Shown in pieces: positions 8,307 to 17,764 of a stretch of 64,000 bases of DNA. The first letter of the stretch is position 1; the number at the start of each line of letters is the position of its first letter. Source of the stretch: Cognatundibacterium griseum (GTDB lineage: Bacteria; Pseudomonadota; Gammaproteobacteria; Burkholderiales; Burkholderiaceae_D); NCBI RefSeq assembly GCF_014284195.1, contig NZ_JACOGC010000001.1, forward strand, positions 186,001 to 250,000, given 5' to 3'. The translations under genes were made by a program, and so were the position numbers. The notes below the pieces were generated by a model. It saw only the letters and a list, made by a program, of their open reading frames with translations. It did no database searches and had not been told where the DNA came from.

Positions 8307-8867
8307 ATGACAACGACACCTGAACAATTTATCGCTACAACCAAAGCCAACCTGGAAGCCCAGTTTGCCTCCCTGACTGCATTGAACAAAAAAGCATTCG
8401 AAGGCCTGGAGCAACTGGTTGCCCTGAACGTCAACGCAGCAAAAGCCAGCTTTGAAGAAGGCACGGCCACTGCCAAGCAACTGCTGAGCGCAAAAGACCC
8501 ACAGGAATTCTTTAACCTGAGCGCAGCACAGGTACAGCCAAGCGCAGAAAAAGCGCTGGCATACGGCCGTCACCTGGCAAGCATCACTTCCGCCACCCAG
8601 CAAGAGTTCACCAAGGCAGTTGAAGCGCATATCGCTGAAACCAACACCAAAGTGATCACGCTGATCGACGAAGTCACCAAGAATGCACCGGCAGGTTCCG
8701 AGCAGGCTGTGACTGCACTGAAAACCGTGGTCGGCAATATCAATGCCGGTTACGAGCAACTGTCCAAGACAACCAAGCAGGCTGTGCAGACAATGGAAGA
8801 AAACCTGACCAAGGCCACTCAGCAATTTACACAGGCTGCTGAAAAAGCGACTGCCAAGAAGAAATAA
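8307..8867 (+). CDS. Phasin family protein (PHA granule-associated)
   Basis: 186 residues with no signal peptide. The protein is almost entirely amphipathic helix, rich in Ala, Gln, Lys and Thr, starting MTTTPEQFIATTKANLEAQ and ending in an AEKATAKKK tail. This length and composition match the phasin family that coats polyhydroxyalkanoate granules. The start at 8307 has a GGAG ribosome site 8 bases upstream; a longer in-frame reading from 8196 runs through the promoter and is rejected. The gene has its own promoter with paired operator-like sites and its own terminator, so it is a single-gene unit. The thiolase gene downstream supports a role in PHA metabolism. Confidence 0.9.
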   Translation: MTTTPEQFIATTKANLEAQFASLTALNKKAFEGLEQLVALNVNAAKASFEEGTATAKQLLSAKDPQEFFNLSAAQVQPSAEKALAYGRHLASITSATQQEFTKAVEAHIAETNTKVITLIDEVTKNAPAGSEQAVTALKTVVGNINAGYEQLSKTTKQAVQTMEENLTKATQQFTQAAEKATAKKK

Positions 8868-8900
8868 GCCGGATCAATACACCGATCTGGTCTTGACCGA

Positions 8901-8931
8901 AAGCTCCCGTCTTCCCCGGGAGCTTTTTTTT
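8901..8931 (+). terminator. Rho-independent terminator after the phasin gene
   Basis: A perfect 9-bp stem (AAGCTCCCG, 8901-8909, with CGGGAGCTT, 8917-8925) is followed by a T-run of about eight. Confidence 0.9.
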
Positions 8932-9064
8932 CGTCCGGAATTCCGGCGCGGCAGCAGAGCAGGGTCAAGCTGGTGTAATCTTTGGCGGGTATAGTCCAAG
9001 CTGGCGTTCCACATCAATTATTATTGCAATTACCGTGTCATTTGATAAAAACAGGAGAATGAAT

Positions 9065-10240
9065 ATGCAAGACGTCGTTATCGTAGCTGCCGGCCGCACT
9101 GCCGTCGGTAAATTTGGTGGCTCACTGGCAAAAATTCCGGCATCCGAACTGGGCGCCATCGTCATCAAAGGATTGCTGGCGAAAACCGGCCTCTCCGGTG
9201 ACCTGATCAATGAAGTCTTGCTCGGTCAGGTGCTGACTGCGGGTGTCGGGCAGAATGCCGCCCGCCAGGCGGTGATTAAAGCCGGTTTGCCGGACATGGT
9301 GCCTGCCATGACGATTAACAAAGTCTGCGGCAGCGGCCTGAAAGCCACACATCTGGCGGCACAGGCCATCAAGGCTGGCGACGCCGACATCATCATTGCC
9401 GGTGGTCAGGAAAATATGAGCGCTTCGCCGCACGTGCTGAACGGCTCGCGCGACGGCTTCCGCATGGGTGACACCAAGCTGGTTGATACCATGATCGTGG
9501 ACGGTCTGTGGGATGTGTATAACCAGTACCACATGGGCATTACTGCTGAAAACGTCGCGAAAAAATACAGCATCAGCCGTGAAGAGCAGGATTTATTTGC
9601 GCTGGCTTCACAAAACAAGGCGGAAGCCGCGCAAAAGGCCGGCAAGTTCAAGGACGAAATCATTCCGGTCGAGCTGGTGTCCAAAAAAGGCACGACTGTT
9701 TTCGATACCGACGAATTCATCAAGCACGGCGCCACGCTGGAATCGCTGGCTGGCCTGCGTCCGGCTTTCGATAAAAACGGTACCGTTACCGCCGGTAACG
9801 CTTCCGGTCTGAACGACGGTGCCGCTGCCGTCATCATGATGTCTGCCCAGAAAGCGGCAGAACTCGGCCTGCCGGTGCTGGCGCGCATCAAGGCCTATTC
9901 TTCTGCCGGTATCGATCCGACCATCATGGGCATGGGGCCGGTGCCTGCAGCGCAGTTGTGCCTGAAAAAAGCAGGCTGGACGCATCAGGAAATCGACCTG
10001 ATGGAAATCAACGAAGCGTTCGCAGCGCAGGCAATTGGTGTGAACAAGGAAATGGGCTGGGATACCAGCAAGATCAATGTGAACGGCGGTGCGATTGCGA
10101 TTGGTCACCCGATCGGTGCATCCGGTTGCCGTATCCTGGTCAGCCTGATCCACGAAATGATTCGTCGCGATGCCAAAAAAGGTCTCGCCAGCCTGTGTAT
10201 CGGCGGCGGCATGGGCGTCGCGCTGGCGATTGAGCGTTGA
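9065..10240 (+). CDS. Acetyl-CoA C-acetyltransferase (thiolase, PhaA/AtoB type)
   Basis: 391 residues, the usual length of biosynthetic thiolases. It condenses two acetyl-CoA to acetoacetyl-CoA, the first step of PHB synthesis, or runs in reverse in acetoacetate breakdown. The catalytic residues are visible: Cys88 in [10 protein letters not shown], the His of GHPIGASG (about 348) and the second Cys in CIGGGMGVA (about 378). Start 9065 is chosen because the AGGAG ribosome site (9053-9057) is 7 bases away, whereas the in-frame ATG at 9059 is only one base from it. The phasin upstream favours a PHB role, but no phaB or phaC is adjacent, so the pathway assignment is inference. Confidence 0.93.
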   Translation: MQDVVIVAAGRTAVGKFGGSLAKIPASELGAIVIKGLLAKTGLSGDLINEVLLGQVLTAGVGQNAARQAVIKAGLPDMVPAMTINKVCGSGLKATHLAAQAIKAGDADIIIAGGQENMSASPHVLNGSRDGFRMGDTKLVDTMIVDGLWDVYNQYHMGITAENVAKKYSISREEQDLFALASQNKAEAAQKAGKFKDEIIPVELVSKKGTTVFDTDEFIKHGATLESLAGLRPAFDKNGTVTAGNASGLNDGAAAVIMMSAQKAAELGLPVLARIKAYSSAGIDPTIMGMGPVPAAQLCLKKAGWTHQEIDLMEINEAFAAQAIGVNKEMGWDTSKINVNGGAIAIGHPIGASGCRILVSLIHEMIRRDAKKGLASLCIGGGMGVALAIER

Positions 10241-10286
10241 TGTCAGCCTGCATTCAGCAGGCGCCTGATTCCGGGATTTTTCCAAT

Positions 10287-10322
10287 AAAAAACCCCGCCA
10301 CGGATAATGGCGGGGTTTTTTT
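10287..10322. terminator. Bidirectional rho-independent terminator
   Basis: A stem of about 12 bp (AAAACCCCGCCA with TGGCGGGGTTTT, 7-nt loop) is flanked by A and T runs. It ends both the thiolase transcript and the convergent POT transporter transcript. Confidence 0.9.
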
Positions 10323-10349
10323 TAATACACGTATTTGTGAATGCGAATT

Positions 10350-11885
10350 TTAGTGGATGCCGTGCATTTTTTTAGCCATCCATTTGTTCAACAGCATCAT
10401 CACAATCCCTGCTGTGATCGGGATGACCGTAAAGATCAGGAAGAAGGTGGACAGCGAATAAGCTTCTGAGATTTTGTCGATATAACTACCGCTCAGACCC
10501 GCGAGTTTATTGGCGATTGCCGTGTTCAGGAACCAGACGCCGAACATCAGGCCCAGCAGGCGCGGCGGTGCCAGCTTACTGATATATGACAGACCGACCG
10601 GCGACAGGCACAGCTCGCCCATGGTGTGGAAGAAGTAGGCCAGGATCAGAAAAATCATGCTGACCGATGCGGTTTTGGCACCCGCCGGAATACCGGCAGC
10701 ACCGTAAGACAACGCCGCAAAGCCCAGGCCCAGCAGAACCAGACCGGTACCGAACTTGACCGGGCCGCTTGGGCTCCAGTATTTGTCCCACATTTTCGAG
10801 AACATCGGTGCCAGAATCACCAGGAAGAACGAGTTCAGCACACCGAACCAGGTAGCCGGTACGCTCGATTGCGACAGTGAGAATTCACGGTCCAGCATCC
10901 ACAGCACCAGCGCCCAGATCAGGCCCAGGCACACCACCAGCAGCAGATTGGACAGCAGATAGCGCTTGGCTGTGCCGGAGGCCAGTTTTACCAGCAGCCA
11001 GCTCAGGATTATGGTTGGAATCACCGTCATCAGGCTGTTGATGATTTTGAAGGTCATGCCCGCTGTGCCAACCAGCGTGCGGTCGGTATAGTCCGCGGCG
11101 AAGATCGTCATTGAGCCGCCAGCCTGTTCAAAAGCAAACCAGAAGAAAATCGTGAAGAAAGAAAATACCCCAATTGCCTTGATGCGGTCAGCAACGATGT
11201 GTGCTTCGGGCTCCGCTTCAGCCGGTGCACTAACCTGCGTGGTTTGCTGTGCGCGGGATAAGCCGATATTGCCGAAAATGCCCTGGCCCAGATAGAACTG
11301 GATCGCTCCCAGAATCATGAACGCACCGGCCAGACCGAAGCCATACGACCAGGAGATTTTTTCGCCGATATAGCCGCACAGCAGAATGCCGAAGAAAGCA
11401 CCGGAATTCACACCCATGTAGAACAGGGTGTAGCCGGAATCCCGCGCATGTTCATTGTCCTTGTTATACAGCTGGCCGACGATGGCGGAAATATTCGGTT
11501 TGAACAGACCGGTGCCAGCCACGACCAGCGACAGGCCGGTATAAAACATGGTTGGCGTATCAAACAGCAGCGAAGCATGTCCGGCCGCGATGATAAAGCC
11601 GCCCAGCACCACGGAGCGCCGGCTGCCGAGGAAGCGGTCGGCGATATAGCCGCCGAGGATCGGGGTCAGGTAAACCAGACCGGTGTACCAGCCGTACAGT
11701 GAAGTGGCATCAGCGCGGGTCCAGCCCCAGCCGCCTTTGGCGGTTTCTGTGACCAGGAACAGCACCAGCAGCGCGCGCATCCCGTAGTAAGAAAAACGTT
11801 CCCACATTTCTGTGAAGAACAGGACGAATAAGCTGTCGGGATGCCCTAAGATAGTGTGCGTCCCGTTGTTTTGAATTGTGTTCAA
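10350..11885 (-). CDS. Proton-dependent oligopeptide transporter (POT/PTR2 family)
   Basis: 511 residues with about 14 hydrophobic segments. Family signatures are present: the E-x-x-E-R-like FFTEMWERFSYYGMRALLVLFL near the N-terminus, the PTR2 motif region GGYIADRFLGSRRSVVLGG and the second signature FYMGVNSGAFFG. The C-terminal half carries GELCLSPVGLSYISKLAPP. Bacterial members import di- and tripeptides with protons across the inner membrane. With the periplasmic peptidases in this window it would fit peptide scavenging, which is inference. It is a single gene on the minus strand with a long upstream region containing a perfect palindrome. Confidence 0.92.
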   Translation of the reverse strand: MNTIQNNGTHTILGHPDSLFVLFFTEMWERFSYYGMRALLVLFLVTETAKGGWGWTRADATSLYGWYTGLVYLTPILGGYIADRFLGSRRSVVLGGFIIAAGHASLLFDTPTMFYTGLSLVVAGTGLFKPNISAIVGQLYNKDNEHARDSGYTLFYMGVNSGAFFGILLCGYIGEKISWSYGFGLAGAFMILGAIQFYLGQGIFGNIGLSRAQQTTQVSAPAEAEPEAHIVADRIKAIGVFSFFTIFFWFAFEQAGGSMTIFAADYTDRTLVGTAGMTFKIINSLMTVIPTIILSWLLVKLASGTAKRYLLSNLLLVVCLGLIWALVLWMLDREFSLSQSSVPATWFGVLNSFFLVILAPMFSKMWDKYWSPSGPVKFGTGLVLLGLGFAALSYGAAGIPAGAKTASVSMIFLILAYFFHTMGELCLSPVGLSYISKLAPPRLLGLMFGVWFLNTAIANKLAGLSGSYIDKISEAYSLSTFFLIFTVIPITAGIVMMLLNKWMAKKMHGIH

Positions 11886-11963
11886 ACTGCGCTCCGTTTT
11901 TGGTTTTAATTAGATAATGACTCGTTAGCAAATATATTTTCAGTGCCAACGCCAGAATGGTGT

Positions 11964-11978
11964 GAATTGAGTCAATTC
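11964..11978. promoter_or_regulatory. Perfect palindrome upstream of the peptide transporter; candidate operator
   Basis: GAATTGAGTCAATTC is a perfect 15-bp palindrome (7-bp arms, central G), about 80 bp upstream of the POT start codon. It lies in the 402-bp divergent gap 11886-12287 shared with the S9 peptidase gene. The part of that gap near the transporter is AT-rich; no other feature could be recognised in it. The regulator is unknown. Confidence 0.35.
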
Positions 11979-12287
11979 GGCGCGTAGCTTACCACGATGG
12001 AAAACGTATAAAGAAAGACATATGCTGCGACGCAGCAAAATGTATGCCAGGAGCGCTGAAATCAAGCGTCATCAGGACTTTGAAGCCAGTTTGCCCTGCA
12101 ACCGGACTGTTGTATGGCGTGCACGGTCGGCCGGAAAACCAGCAAACCGGACGGCTGCCTGAGCGGTGCGGTCTGACTGAAAGATTTTGGTGCAGCCAGG
12201 GACGGTGCTATGCTCCGCTGTGGGCGGCAGGCGACTGCCACGCGATATGATTCAAATTTCCATCATTTTCATCTTCCGGAGACGCAT

Positions 12288-14774
12288 TTGCTGTTAACCC
12301 GAAAAACGTCCGTGCTGCTGATGGCAGCGCTGGCGCTGATATTTGTTTCACCAATCTCCAGCCTGGCGACCAATGCCGCCGGCACGGCGCAGACGGCAGA
12401 GCCCGGCGGATACCGACTGCCGCCGCCGGAATTGCAGGCGATTGTGGATGCGCCGCGCGGACCGCAATTCAAGCTGGGGCCGCAGAAGAAAAACGCGCTG
12501 CTGATCAGTCTGCCGGGTTTGCCCGGGATTGCCGAAGTCGCACAGCCGGAACTGAAGCTGGCCGGCCTGCGCATCAATCCGCGCACCCGCGCCGCCAGCC
12601 AGTTTGATTTCGGCACCGGCTTAAGCCTGCTGGATATCCAGAACGGCCAGATCCGTGAAGTCAGTGGTTTGCCAGCCAGGGCACGGATTGCCGAAACCTT
12701 GTGGTCACCGGATGAGCGCTGGGTGGCGTTCAGCCGCTGGGCCGACGACGGCGTGGAACTGTGGTTGCTGGATGTCCGCAAGGCAGTGGCGCACCGCCTG
12801 ATTGCGGAGCGGCTCAATGCCATCACCAGTGCCGGATTTTCCTGGAGCAACGGTTCCGAACAATTATTTGTGCGCCTGTTACCGCAGCATCAGAAACCCT
12901 TGCCGCTGGCACCGTCGATTCCGTCAGGACCGAATGCGCTGGAAAGCAAAGGCGGCAAACTGACGCAGAACCGGACTTATCCCGATATGCTGAAAACGCC
13001 TGCCGATGCGGACCTGCTGGACTGGCAATTACAGACCCAGCTGGCTTTCGTGAACCTGCAGGGGCAGATACGGCGCACCGGTCCGGTCATGACGCTGAGC
13101 AAGGCGCTGGTGTCGCCGGATGGACGGCTGATCCTGACGACCCAGTTGCGCCGGCCGTATTCCACCACCTTGCCGATTGACCGGTTCGGTCAGCTGATTG
13201 AGGTATGGAGCGATACCGGAAAGAAAGTCAGGACAGTCGCGGAACGCCCCATGCGTGAGCGCTTGCCAGCAGGGAATGACGCGGTCCAGGCCGGGCCGCG
13301 TGATGTTGGCTGGCGGCATGATAAACCGGCGACGCTCTACTGGCTGGAAGCGCAGGCTGGCGGCGATCCCGAAGCGCATGTCAAAGTCCATGATGTGATC
13401 TGGCAGCAGGCCGCGCCATTTGACAGTCCGCCGCAAAAAATCATGGAACTGGGCTGGCGTTTCGGCAGCATCCAGTGGGGCAGCGATCAGCTCGCGCTGG
13501 TGACCGAAAACTGGTGGAAGTCGCGCGATACGCGCACCTGGCGTATCCGTCCCGGCGTGCCGGATGCAAAGCCGGAATTATTATTCAGCCGCAAATCGGA
13601 AGACCAGTATGCGCATCCCGGCACACCGGTCATGGTGCTGAACCCAGCCGGCCGCCAGGTGCTGCGCACCAGCGCTGACGGTAAGGCGATTTTCCTGACC
13701 GGCACCGGCGCCAGCCCGGAAGGCGACCGGCCGTTTCTGGACCGTTATGATCTCGTGAACCGGCAGGCGGTGCGGCTGTTCCGTTCCCAGGCGCCCTATT
13801 ACGAAGAAGTGATTGCTGTGCTCAACGACAAAGGCAGCTGCGTGATCACCAGCCGCGAATCGAATGAGGAAAGACCGAATTTTTATGTCCGCGATCTGGC
13901 TGGCGGCGAAGCGCCGCGTGCGCTGACCCAGTTTGCGCATCCGCTGCCGCAATTGCGTGGTGTGAAAAAGCAGCAGATCCGCTACGAGCGGGAAGACGGA
14001 GTGGATTTGAGCGCCACCCTGTATCTGCCGCCCGGCTACGATCCGAAACGGGACGGTCCGCGTCCGGTGCTGATGTGGGCGTATCCGCGCGAGTTCAAGA
14101 CCGCTGAAGCCGCCGGACAGGTAGCCGGCTCACCGTATAAATTCAACCGTATTTCGTATAACGGGCCGCAGGTGATGCTGGCGCGCGGTTACGTGGTGCT
14201 GGACGGTCCGACGATGCCGATCATCGGCGAAGGCAAAAAAGAGCCGAACGATACTTATCTCGAACAGCTGAAGATGAGCGCCGAGGCAGCGATCGAGGAA
14301 GTGGTGCGGCTGGGTGTGGCCGACCGCAACCGGATTGCGATCGGCGGTCACAGCTATGGCGCTTTCATGACCGTCAACCTGCTGACGCATACCCGCCTGT
14401 TCCGGGCCGGTATTGCGCGTTCCGGCGCGTATAACCGCACCCTGACACCGTTTGGCTTCCAGTCGGAAGACCGCAATTTCTGGCAGGCGCGCAAGACGTA
14501 TCAGGACATGTCGCCATTTAACTTTGCCAACCAGATCAAAGACCCGATCCTGTTGATTCATGGCGAACAGGACAACAACAGCGGCACGTTTCCTATCCAG
14601 AGCGAACGCATGTATCAGGCATTGCAGGGGCTGGGCGCTGTCACCCGGCTGGTGATGCTGCCCAACGAAAGTCACAGCTACCGCGCCCGCGAGTCGATCC
14701 TGCACATGCTGTGGGAGCAGGATCGCTGGCTGGATCTGTATGTGAAAAACGCAAAAGGCGAGGCGGGGAACTGA
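12288..14774 (+). CDS. Secreted S9 family peptidase (prolyl oligopeptidase / glutamyl endopeptidase-like)
   Basis: 828 residues from a TTG start at 12288, chosen because GGAGA (12278-12282) lies 5 bases upstream. The start opens a good signal peptide (about residues 1-28, LLTRKTSVLLMAALALIFVSP). An upstream ATG at 12210 would add an unlikely non-hydrophobic extension. The N-terminal two thirds form a beta-propeller-like region. The C-terminal alpha/beta hydrolase carries the catalytic triad: Ser689 in GGHSYGAF, Asp762 in HGEQDNNSG and His796 in NESHSY. This organisation and the GGYRLPPPELQAIVDAPRGP segment resemble S9D glutamyl-type peptidases seen in bacteria and plants. Substrate specificity cannot be read from the sequence. 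Confidence 0.88.
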   Translation: MLLTRKTSVLLMAALALIFVSPISSLATNAAGTAQTAEPGGYRLPPPELQAIVDAPRGPQFKLGPQKKNALLISLPGLPGIAEVAQPELKLAGLRINPRTRAASQFDFGTGLSLLDIQNGQIREVSGLPARARIAETLWSPDERWVAFSRWADDGVELWLLDVRKAVAHRLIAERLNAITSAGFSWSNGSEQLFVRLLPQHQKPLPLAPSIPSGPNALESKGGKLTQNRTYPDMLKTPADADLLDWQLQTQLAFVNLQGQIRRTGPVMTLSKALVSPDGRLILTTQLRRPYSTTLPIDRFGQLIEVWSDTGKKVRTVAERPMRERLPAGNDAVQAGPRDVGWRHDKPATLYWLEAQAGGDPEAHVKVHDVIWQQAAPFDSPPQKIMELGWRFGSIQWGSDQLALVTENWWKSRDTRTWRIRPGVPDAKPELLFSRKSEDQYAHPGTPVMVLNPAGRQVLRTSADGKAIFLTGTGASPEGDRPFLDRYDLVNRQAVRLFRSQAPYYEEVIAVLNDKGSCVITSRESNEERPNFYVRDLAGGEAPRALTQFAHPLPQLRGVKKQQIRYEREDGVDLSATLYLPPGYDPKRDGPRPVLMWAYPREFKTAEAAGQVAGSPYKFNRISYNGPQVMLARGYVVLDGPTMPIIGEGKKEPNDTYLEQLKMSAEAAIEEVVRLGVADRNRIAIGGHSYGAFMTVNLLTHTRLFRAGIARSGAYNRTLTPFGFQSEDRNFWQARKTYQDMSPFNFANQIKDPILLIHGEQDNNSGTFPIQSERMYQALQGLGAVTRLVMLPNESHSYRARESILHMLWEQDRWLDLYVKNAKGEAGN

Positions 14775-14815
14775 GGCTGCGCACCGGGTCTGCGGCAAGG
14801 ATGCGGCAGATCAGG

Positions 14816-14858
14816 CATCTTGCCGGCAAAGAAAATGCCGGCAAGATGTTGCTTTCTT
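14816..14858 (+). terminator. Terminator-like hairpin after the S9 peptidase gene
   Basis: A perfect 13-bp stem (14816-14828 with 14836-14848) and 7-nt loop are followed by a T-rich but interrupted stretch. A smaller palindrome, TTGCAT-TAAG-ATGCAA at 14885-14900, lies between it and the next start codon and could be an operator for the receiver gene. Confidence 0.65.
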
Positions 14859-14926
14859 TGTCTTTTTTCACCTTTCCGGAAAATTTGCATTAAGATGCAA
14901 AAAGCTTTTCTTTCTACAGGTTCCCT

Positions 14927-15376
14927 ATGCTCAAAGCGGTCATTCTGGATGCCAATGCCGTCGCCCGTAACCTGCTGACCTCTGTTTTGAACAATGGCGG
15001 GCATGAAGTGGTGGGCGACGCCAATCTGGCGCCCGCCAGTCTGGCGCGGGTCATCAAACTCAAACCGCAGATCATCTGTATTGACATCGGCGAGGCGAAC
15101 GAAGAAGGCATGCTGCTGATCGACCAGCTGCGTGCAGACCTGCCGAAATCCCTGGTGTTCATGGTGTCGGCAACCATTGATGCGCCGACGCTGCAGGCAG
15201 CGCACCGGCGCGGTGTGCATGGTTTCATCGTCAAACCGTTCAATTCCGTTGCCGTGCTGGCGTCCATTCGCAACACCATCCTGCGCATCGCCCGTCAGCA
15301 AAAGGCGGCCGCGCAGCCTGCCATACCGGAATCAGATGCGTCTTTACCGCCAGCCGGACGTCAGTCCAGTTCCTGA
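14927..15376 (+). CDS. Single-domain response regulator (CheY-like receiver)
   Basis: 149 residues: one receiver domain (about 1-120) and a 30-residue flexible tail without an output domain. The phospho-acceptor is probably Asp53 (ICIDIGEA), with the conserved Lys103 in VKPF and the Ser/Thr switch region around MVSAT (79-83). The first acidic position is present (Asp8), but the usual second acidic residue next to it is replaced (LDANA), so metal binding may be altered. It stands 108 bp ahead of a LytS-type kinase gene and points in the same direction. A phosphorelay connection with it, or with the orphan kinase at 4340-5812, is possible but not shown. Confidence 0.85.
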   Translation: MLKAVILDANAVARNLLTSVLNNGGHEVVGDANLAPASLARVIKLKPQIICIDIGEANEEGMLLIDQLRADLPKSLVFMVSATIDAPTLQAAHRRGVHGFIVKPFNSVAVLASIRNTILRIARQQKAAAQPAIPESDASLPPAGRQSSS

Positions 15377-15484
15377 CTGATCCGGTGAAAACAGGCGTTT
15401 ATCTCCTGAAGCGCTGTTTCGTCGCGTCGCTCACCCGATGCCGGTGATCGTTGCGTAGACTGAGCGCTTCTGAGGGAAATCATC

Positions 15485-16855
15485 ATGACTGACAGCACTA
15501 TTTCAGCGTTACAAACATCGGAACACGATCAGCCTTTGCCGACGGAAGTGGCGGCAAAGAGCGAATTCTGGCTGACCCGTGCCCGCAACTATCCTGTATT
15601 TTCACGAACCTGGTATCGCTACCGCGCCATTGCCTGGCTCGGCACCCTGGTTCCGGTCATGCTCTATTTGCTTTCGGTGCCCCTGGTGCGCGGCAGCGAC
15701 TGGCGACCGATGTTTATTTCATGGGTGCCGCTGGCAATTGCTGGCACCAGTTTTCATCTGGTCGGGCCGGCATTGGCAGTCTGGGTCAGGCAGCGCGCCT
15801 ATCCGGAGAAGAAGGAATGGCGCGGTCTGGTGCTGGCAATCGTGACAGGCATGATATTTAGTCTGGGCATATTTAGCCTGTCCCGCGAGCTGACCCAGAA
15901 TATGCTGCATCATCATGTTCCGGTATTAACTGCCTTGAAAATGAACAGCAGAGGCATTTCCATTGAAAAGCAGGCCGATGTTATCGCAGAGGAAAAACAA
16001 ACGCATGTGATCAGCGATGCCTTCCGCGATTTCTGGAAAGGATTTCAGGATGGCTATCACGGCCATTCGTCCGGTATGCCGGAAACCGCGATACCGGATG
16101 ATTTCTGGCAAGGGTTTTACATTGGATTACTGATTTCAGGACTCAGTATTTTTATTGGCGGCGGCTATGATTTATGGCTGTTCTCCAGACAGCGAAATAT
16201 GCTCAAGGCCGCCAACAGCCAGCGAGAAGCCGAACGGGCAAAGGCAATTCAGCGCGAAGCCGAGCTGCGGCTGTCGGTGCTGGTGGCACAGGTGGAGCCG
16301 CATTTTCTGTTCAATACGCTGGCGGGCGTGCGTTCTGCGATAGCGACGGAACCGGAACGGGCGGTGAGCATTGTCGATCATCTGGTGGATTATCTGCGCG
16401 CCACCATTCCGCAATTACGCGATGATGGCAGCTCGGTGCAGGCGCGCCTCAAAAAGCAGCTCGATGCAGCCAGGTCTTACCTGAGCCTGATGCAGGCCCG
16501 CATTCCGCGCCTGAGTTTCAGTGTCGAGAGCGATCTGGATGATGCCGCGGTGCCGCCGCTGATGCTGATCTCGCTGGTGGAAAATGCCGTCAAACATGGG
16601 GTTGAACCCAAGGTCGGCGCGGCGCATATCCGCATCACGGCGCGCCGCAGCGTGGAGCAGGGCGCGCCGGTGCTGGAGCTGCGGGTTGAAGACGACGGTG
16701 TCGGTTTCGGCGGCAGCAGCAGCGGCAGCGGTATCGGGCTGGCAAATATCCACGAACGGCTGGCTTCGATGTACGGCAACCGGGCGGCGCTGGTGTTGAA
16801 AGCACGTCCGGCAGGCGGTGTCGCAGCGATCATCACACTGCCGCTGGAAGCGTGA
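15485..16855 (+). CDS. LytS/YehU-type sensor histidine kinase
   Basis: 456 residues. The N-terminal half contains about four membrane segments (near residues 47-65, 75-95, 112-135 and 215-235). A roughly 80-residue region between the third and fourth may be the sensor. The His_kinase domain carries the phospho-acceptor motif QVEPHFLFNTLAGVRSA (about 276-292) typical of the LytS class. The HATPase domain follows with LVENAVKHGVEPK and EDDGVGFGG. The ATG at 15485 follows a GAGGGA-like site. The partner LytTR regulator starts 35 bp downstream, so the two form an operon. Confidence 0.9.
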   Translation: MTDSTISALQTSEHDQPLPTEVAAKSEFWLTRARNYPVFSRTWYRYRAIAWLGTLVPVMLYLLSVPLVRGSDWRPMFISWVPLAIAGTSFHLVGPALAVWVRQRAYPEKKEWRGLVLAIVTGMIFSLGIFSLSRELTQNMLHHHVPVLTALKMNSRGISIEKQADVIAEEKQTHVISDAFRDFWKGFQDGYHGHSSGMPETAIPDDFWQGFYIGLLISGLSIFIGGGYDLWLFSRQRNMLKAANSQREAERAKAIQREAELRLSVLVAQVEPHFLFNTLAGVRSAIATEPERAVSIVDHLVDYLRATIPQLRDDGSSVQARLKKQLDAARSYLSLMQARIPRLSFSVESDLDDAAVPPLMLISLVENAVKHGVEPKVGAAHIRITARRSVEQGAPVLELRVEDDGVGFGGSSSGSGIGLANIHERLASMYGNRAALVLKARPAGGVAAIITLPLEA

Positions 16856-16890
16856 GTTCTGACACGAAAGAAAAATAAGGAAAACAAAGC

Positions 16891-17646
16891 ATGATGACCG
16901 CCGTGATTGCAGAAGATGAAGATTTGCCGCGCAAGGAATTGCGCCGCATGCTGGAAGCATTGTGGCCGGAACTGCAGATTGTGGCCGAATGCGAACACGG
17001 CGCCGATGCGCTGGAGGCGATTCACCGCCATCAGCCCGATGTGGCGTTTCTCGATATCCGCATGCCGGGCATGTCCGGGCTGGACGTGGCGCATGCGGTC
17101 AAAGGCCGTTGCCATGCGGTGTTCACCACCGCCTACGACAGCTATGCGATGGATGCCTTTGCCGCCGGAGCGATTGATTATCTGCTGAAACCGGTTGCCC
17201 AGCCGCGGCTGGCGGAAGCGATTGAACGGCTCCAGGCGCGGCTTGCCAGTAAACAGGCTGCACCGGATATCAGCCAGCTGATGGCCGAGCTGGACAAACG
17301 TATCCGCGGACAGGCGGCAGAGCGCATCCGCTGGATCAGCGCGAGTGTCGGCGACACCATCAAGATGTTCCCGGTGGAGAAAATCCTGTTTTTCAGTTCG
17401 GATGAAAAATACACCCGCGTCGTCAGCGCGCAGGACGAAGCGCATGTCCGCAAGCCGTTAAAGGAGTTGCTGGATGGTCTCGATCACGATCAGTTCTGGC
17501 AGATCCACCGCGGCACTGTGGTACGCGCCGATGCGATTGCACGCGCCCAGCGCGACGACATGGGACGCTATACCGTGGAGCTGCATGGCAGCCCGGAAAA
17601 GCTGCGCGTCAGTCAGGCATACGCCTGGCGTTTCAAACCGATGTAA
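16891..17646 (+). CDS. LytTR-family response regulator
   Basis: 251 residues (250 if the second ATG is used). The receiver domain spans about 1-120 with acidic pocket AEDED (8-12), phospho-acceptor Asp55 in FLDIRMPG, and the conserved Lys in LLKPVAQPR. The C-terminal LytTR DNA-binding domain spans about 150-250, with the FFSSDEKYTRV and FWQIHRGTVVRADAI segments usual for AlgR/LytR proteins. It is the cognate partner of the upstream LytS-type kinase. Members of this group often control cell envelope, autolysis or nutrient-uptake genes; the target here is unknown. Confidence 0.92.
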   Translation: MMTAVIAEDEDLPRKELRRMLEALWPELQIVAECEHGADALEAIHRHQPDVAFLDIRMPGMSGLDVAHAVKGRCHAVFTTAYDSYAMDAFAAGAIDYLLKPVAQPRLAEAIERLQARLASKQAAPDISQLMAELDKRIRGQAAERIRWISASVGDTIKMFPVEKILFFSSDEKYTRVVSAQDEAHVRKPLKELLDGLDHDQFWQIHRGTVVRADAIARAQRDDMGRYTVELHGSPEKLRVSQAYAWRFKPM

Positions 17647-17764
17647 GCCACGACCGGCCAGCGTCACCCTGTGAGTGTGGGCCGCATCATCTGTCCGGAA
17701 GCGGCCAGCGGCGACGGCGCTTCTTTGTTAAGCTGATGCCCGGTTTTCAATTTCAGGGGATGGT

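Noticed and set aside
8935-8946. CCGGAATTCCGG palindrome before the thiolase gene
   Set aside because: Perfect but short, made of common restriction-site words, directly after a terminator and without a second copy; no evidence of an operator.
12044-12250. 68-codon frame in the gap before the S9 peptidase gene
   Set aside because: No ribosome site, no recognisable sequence; treated as non-coding.
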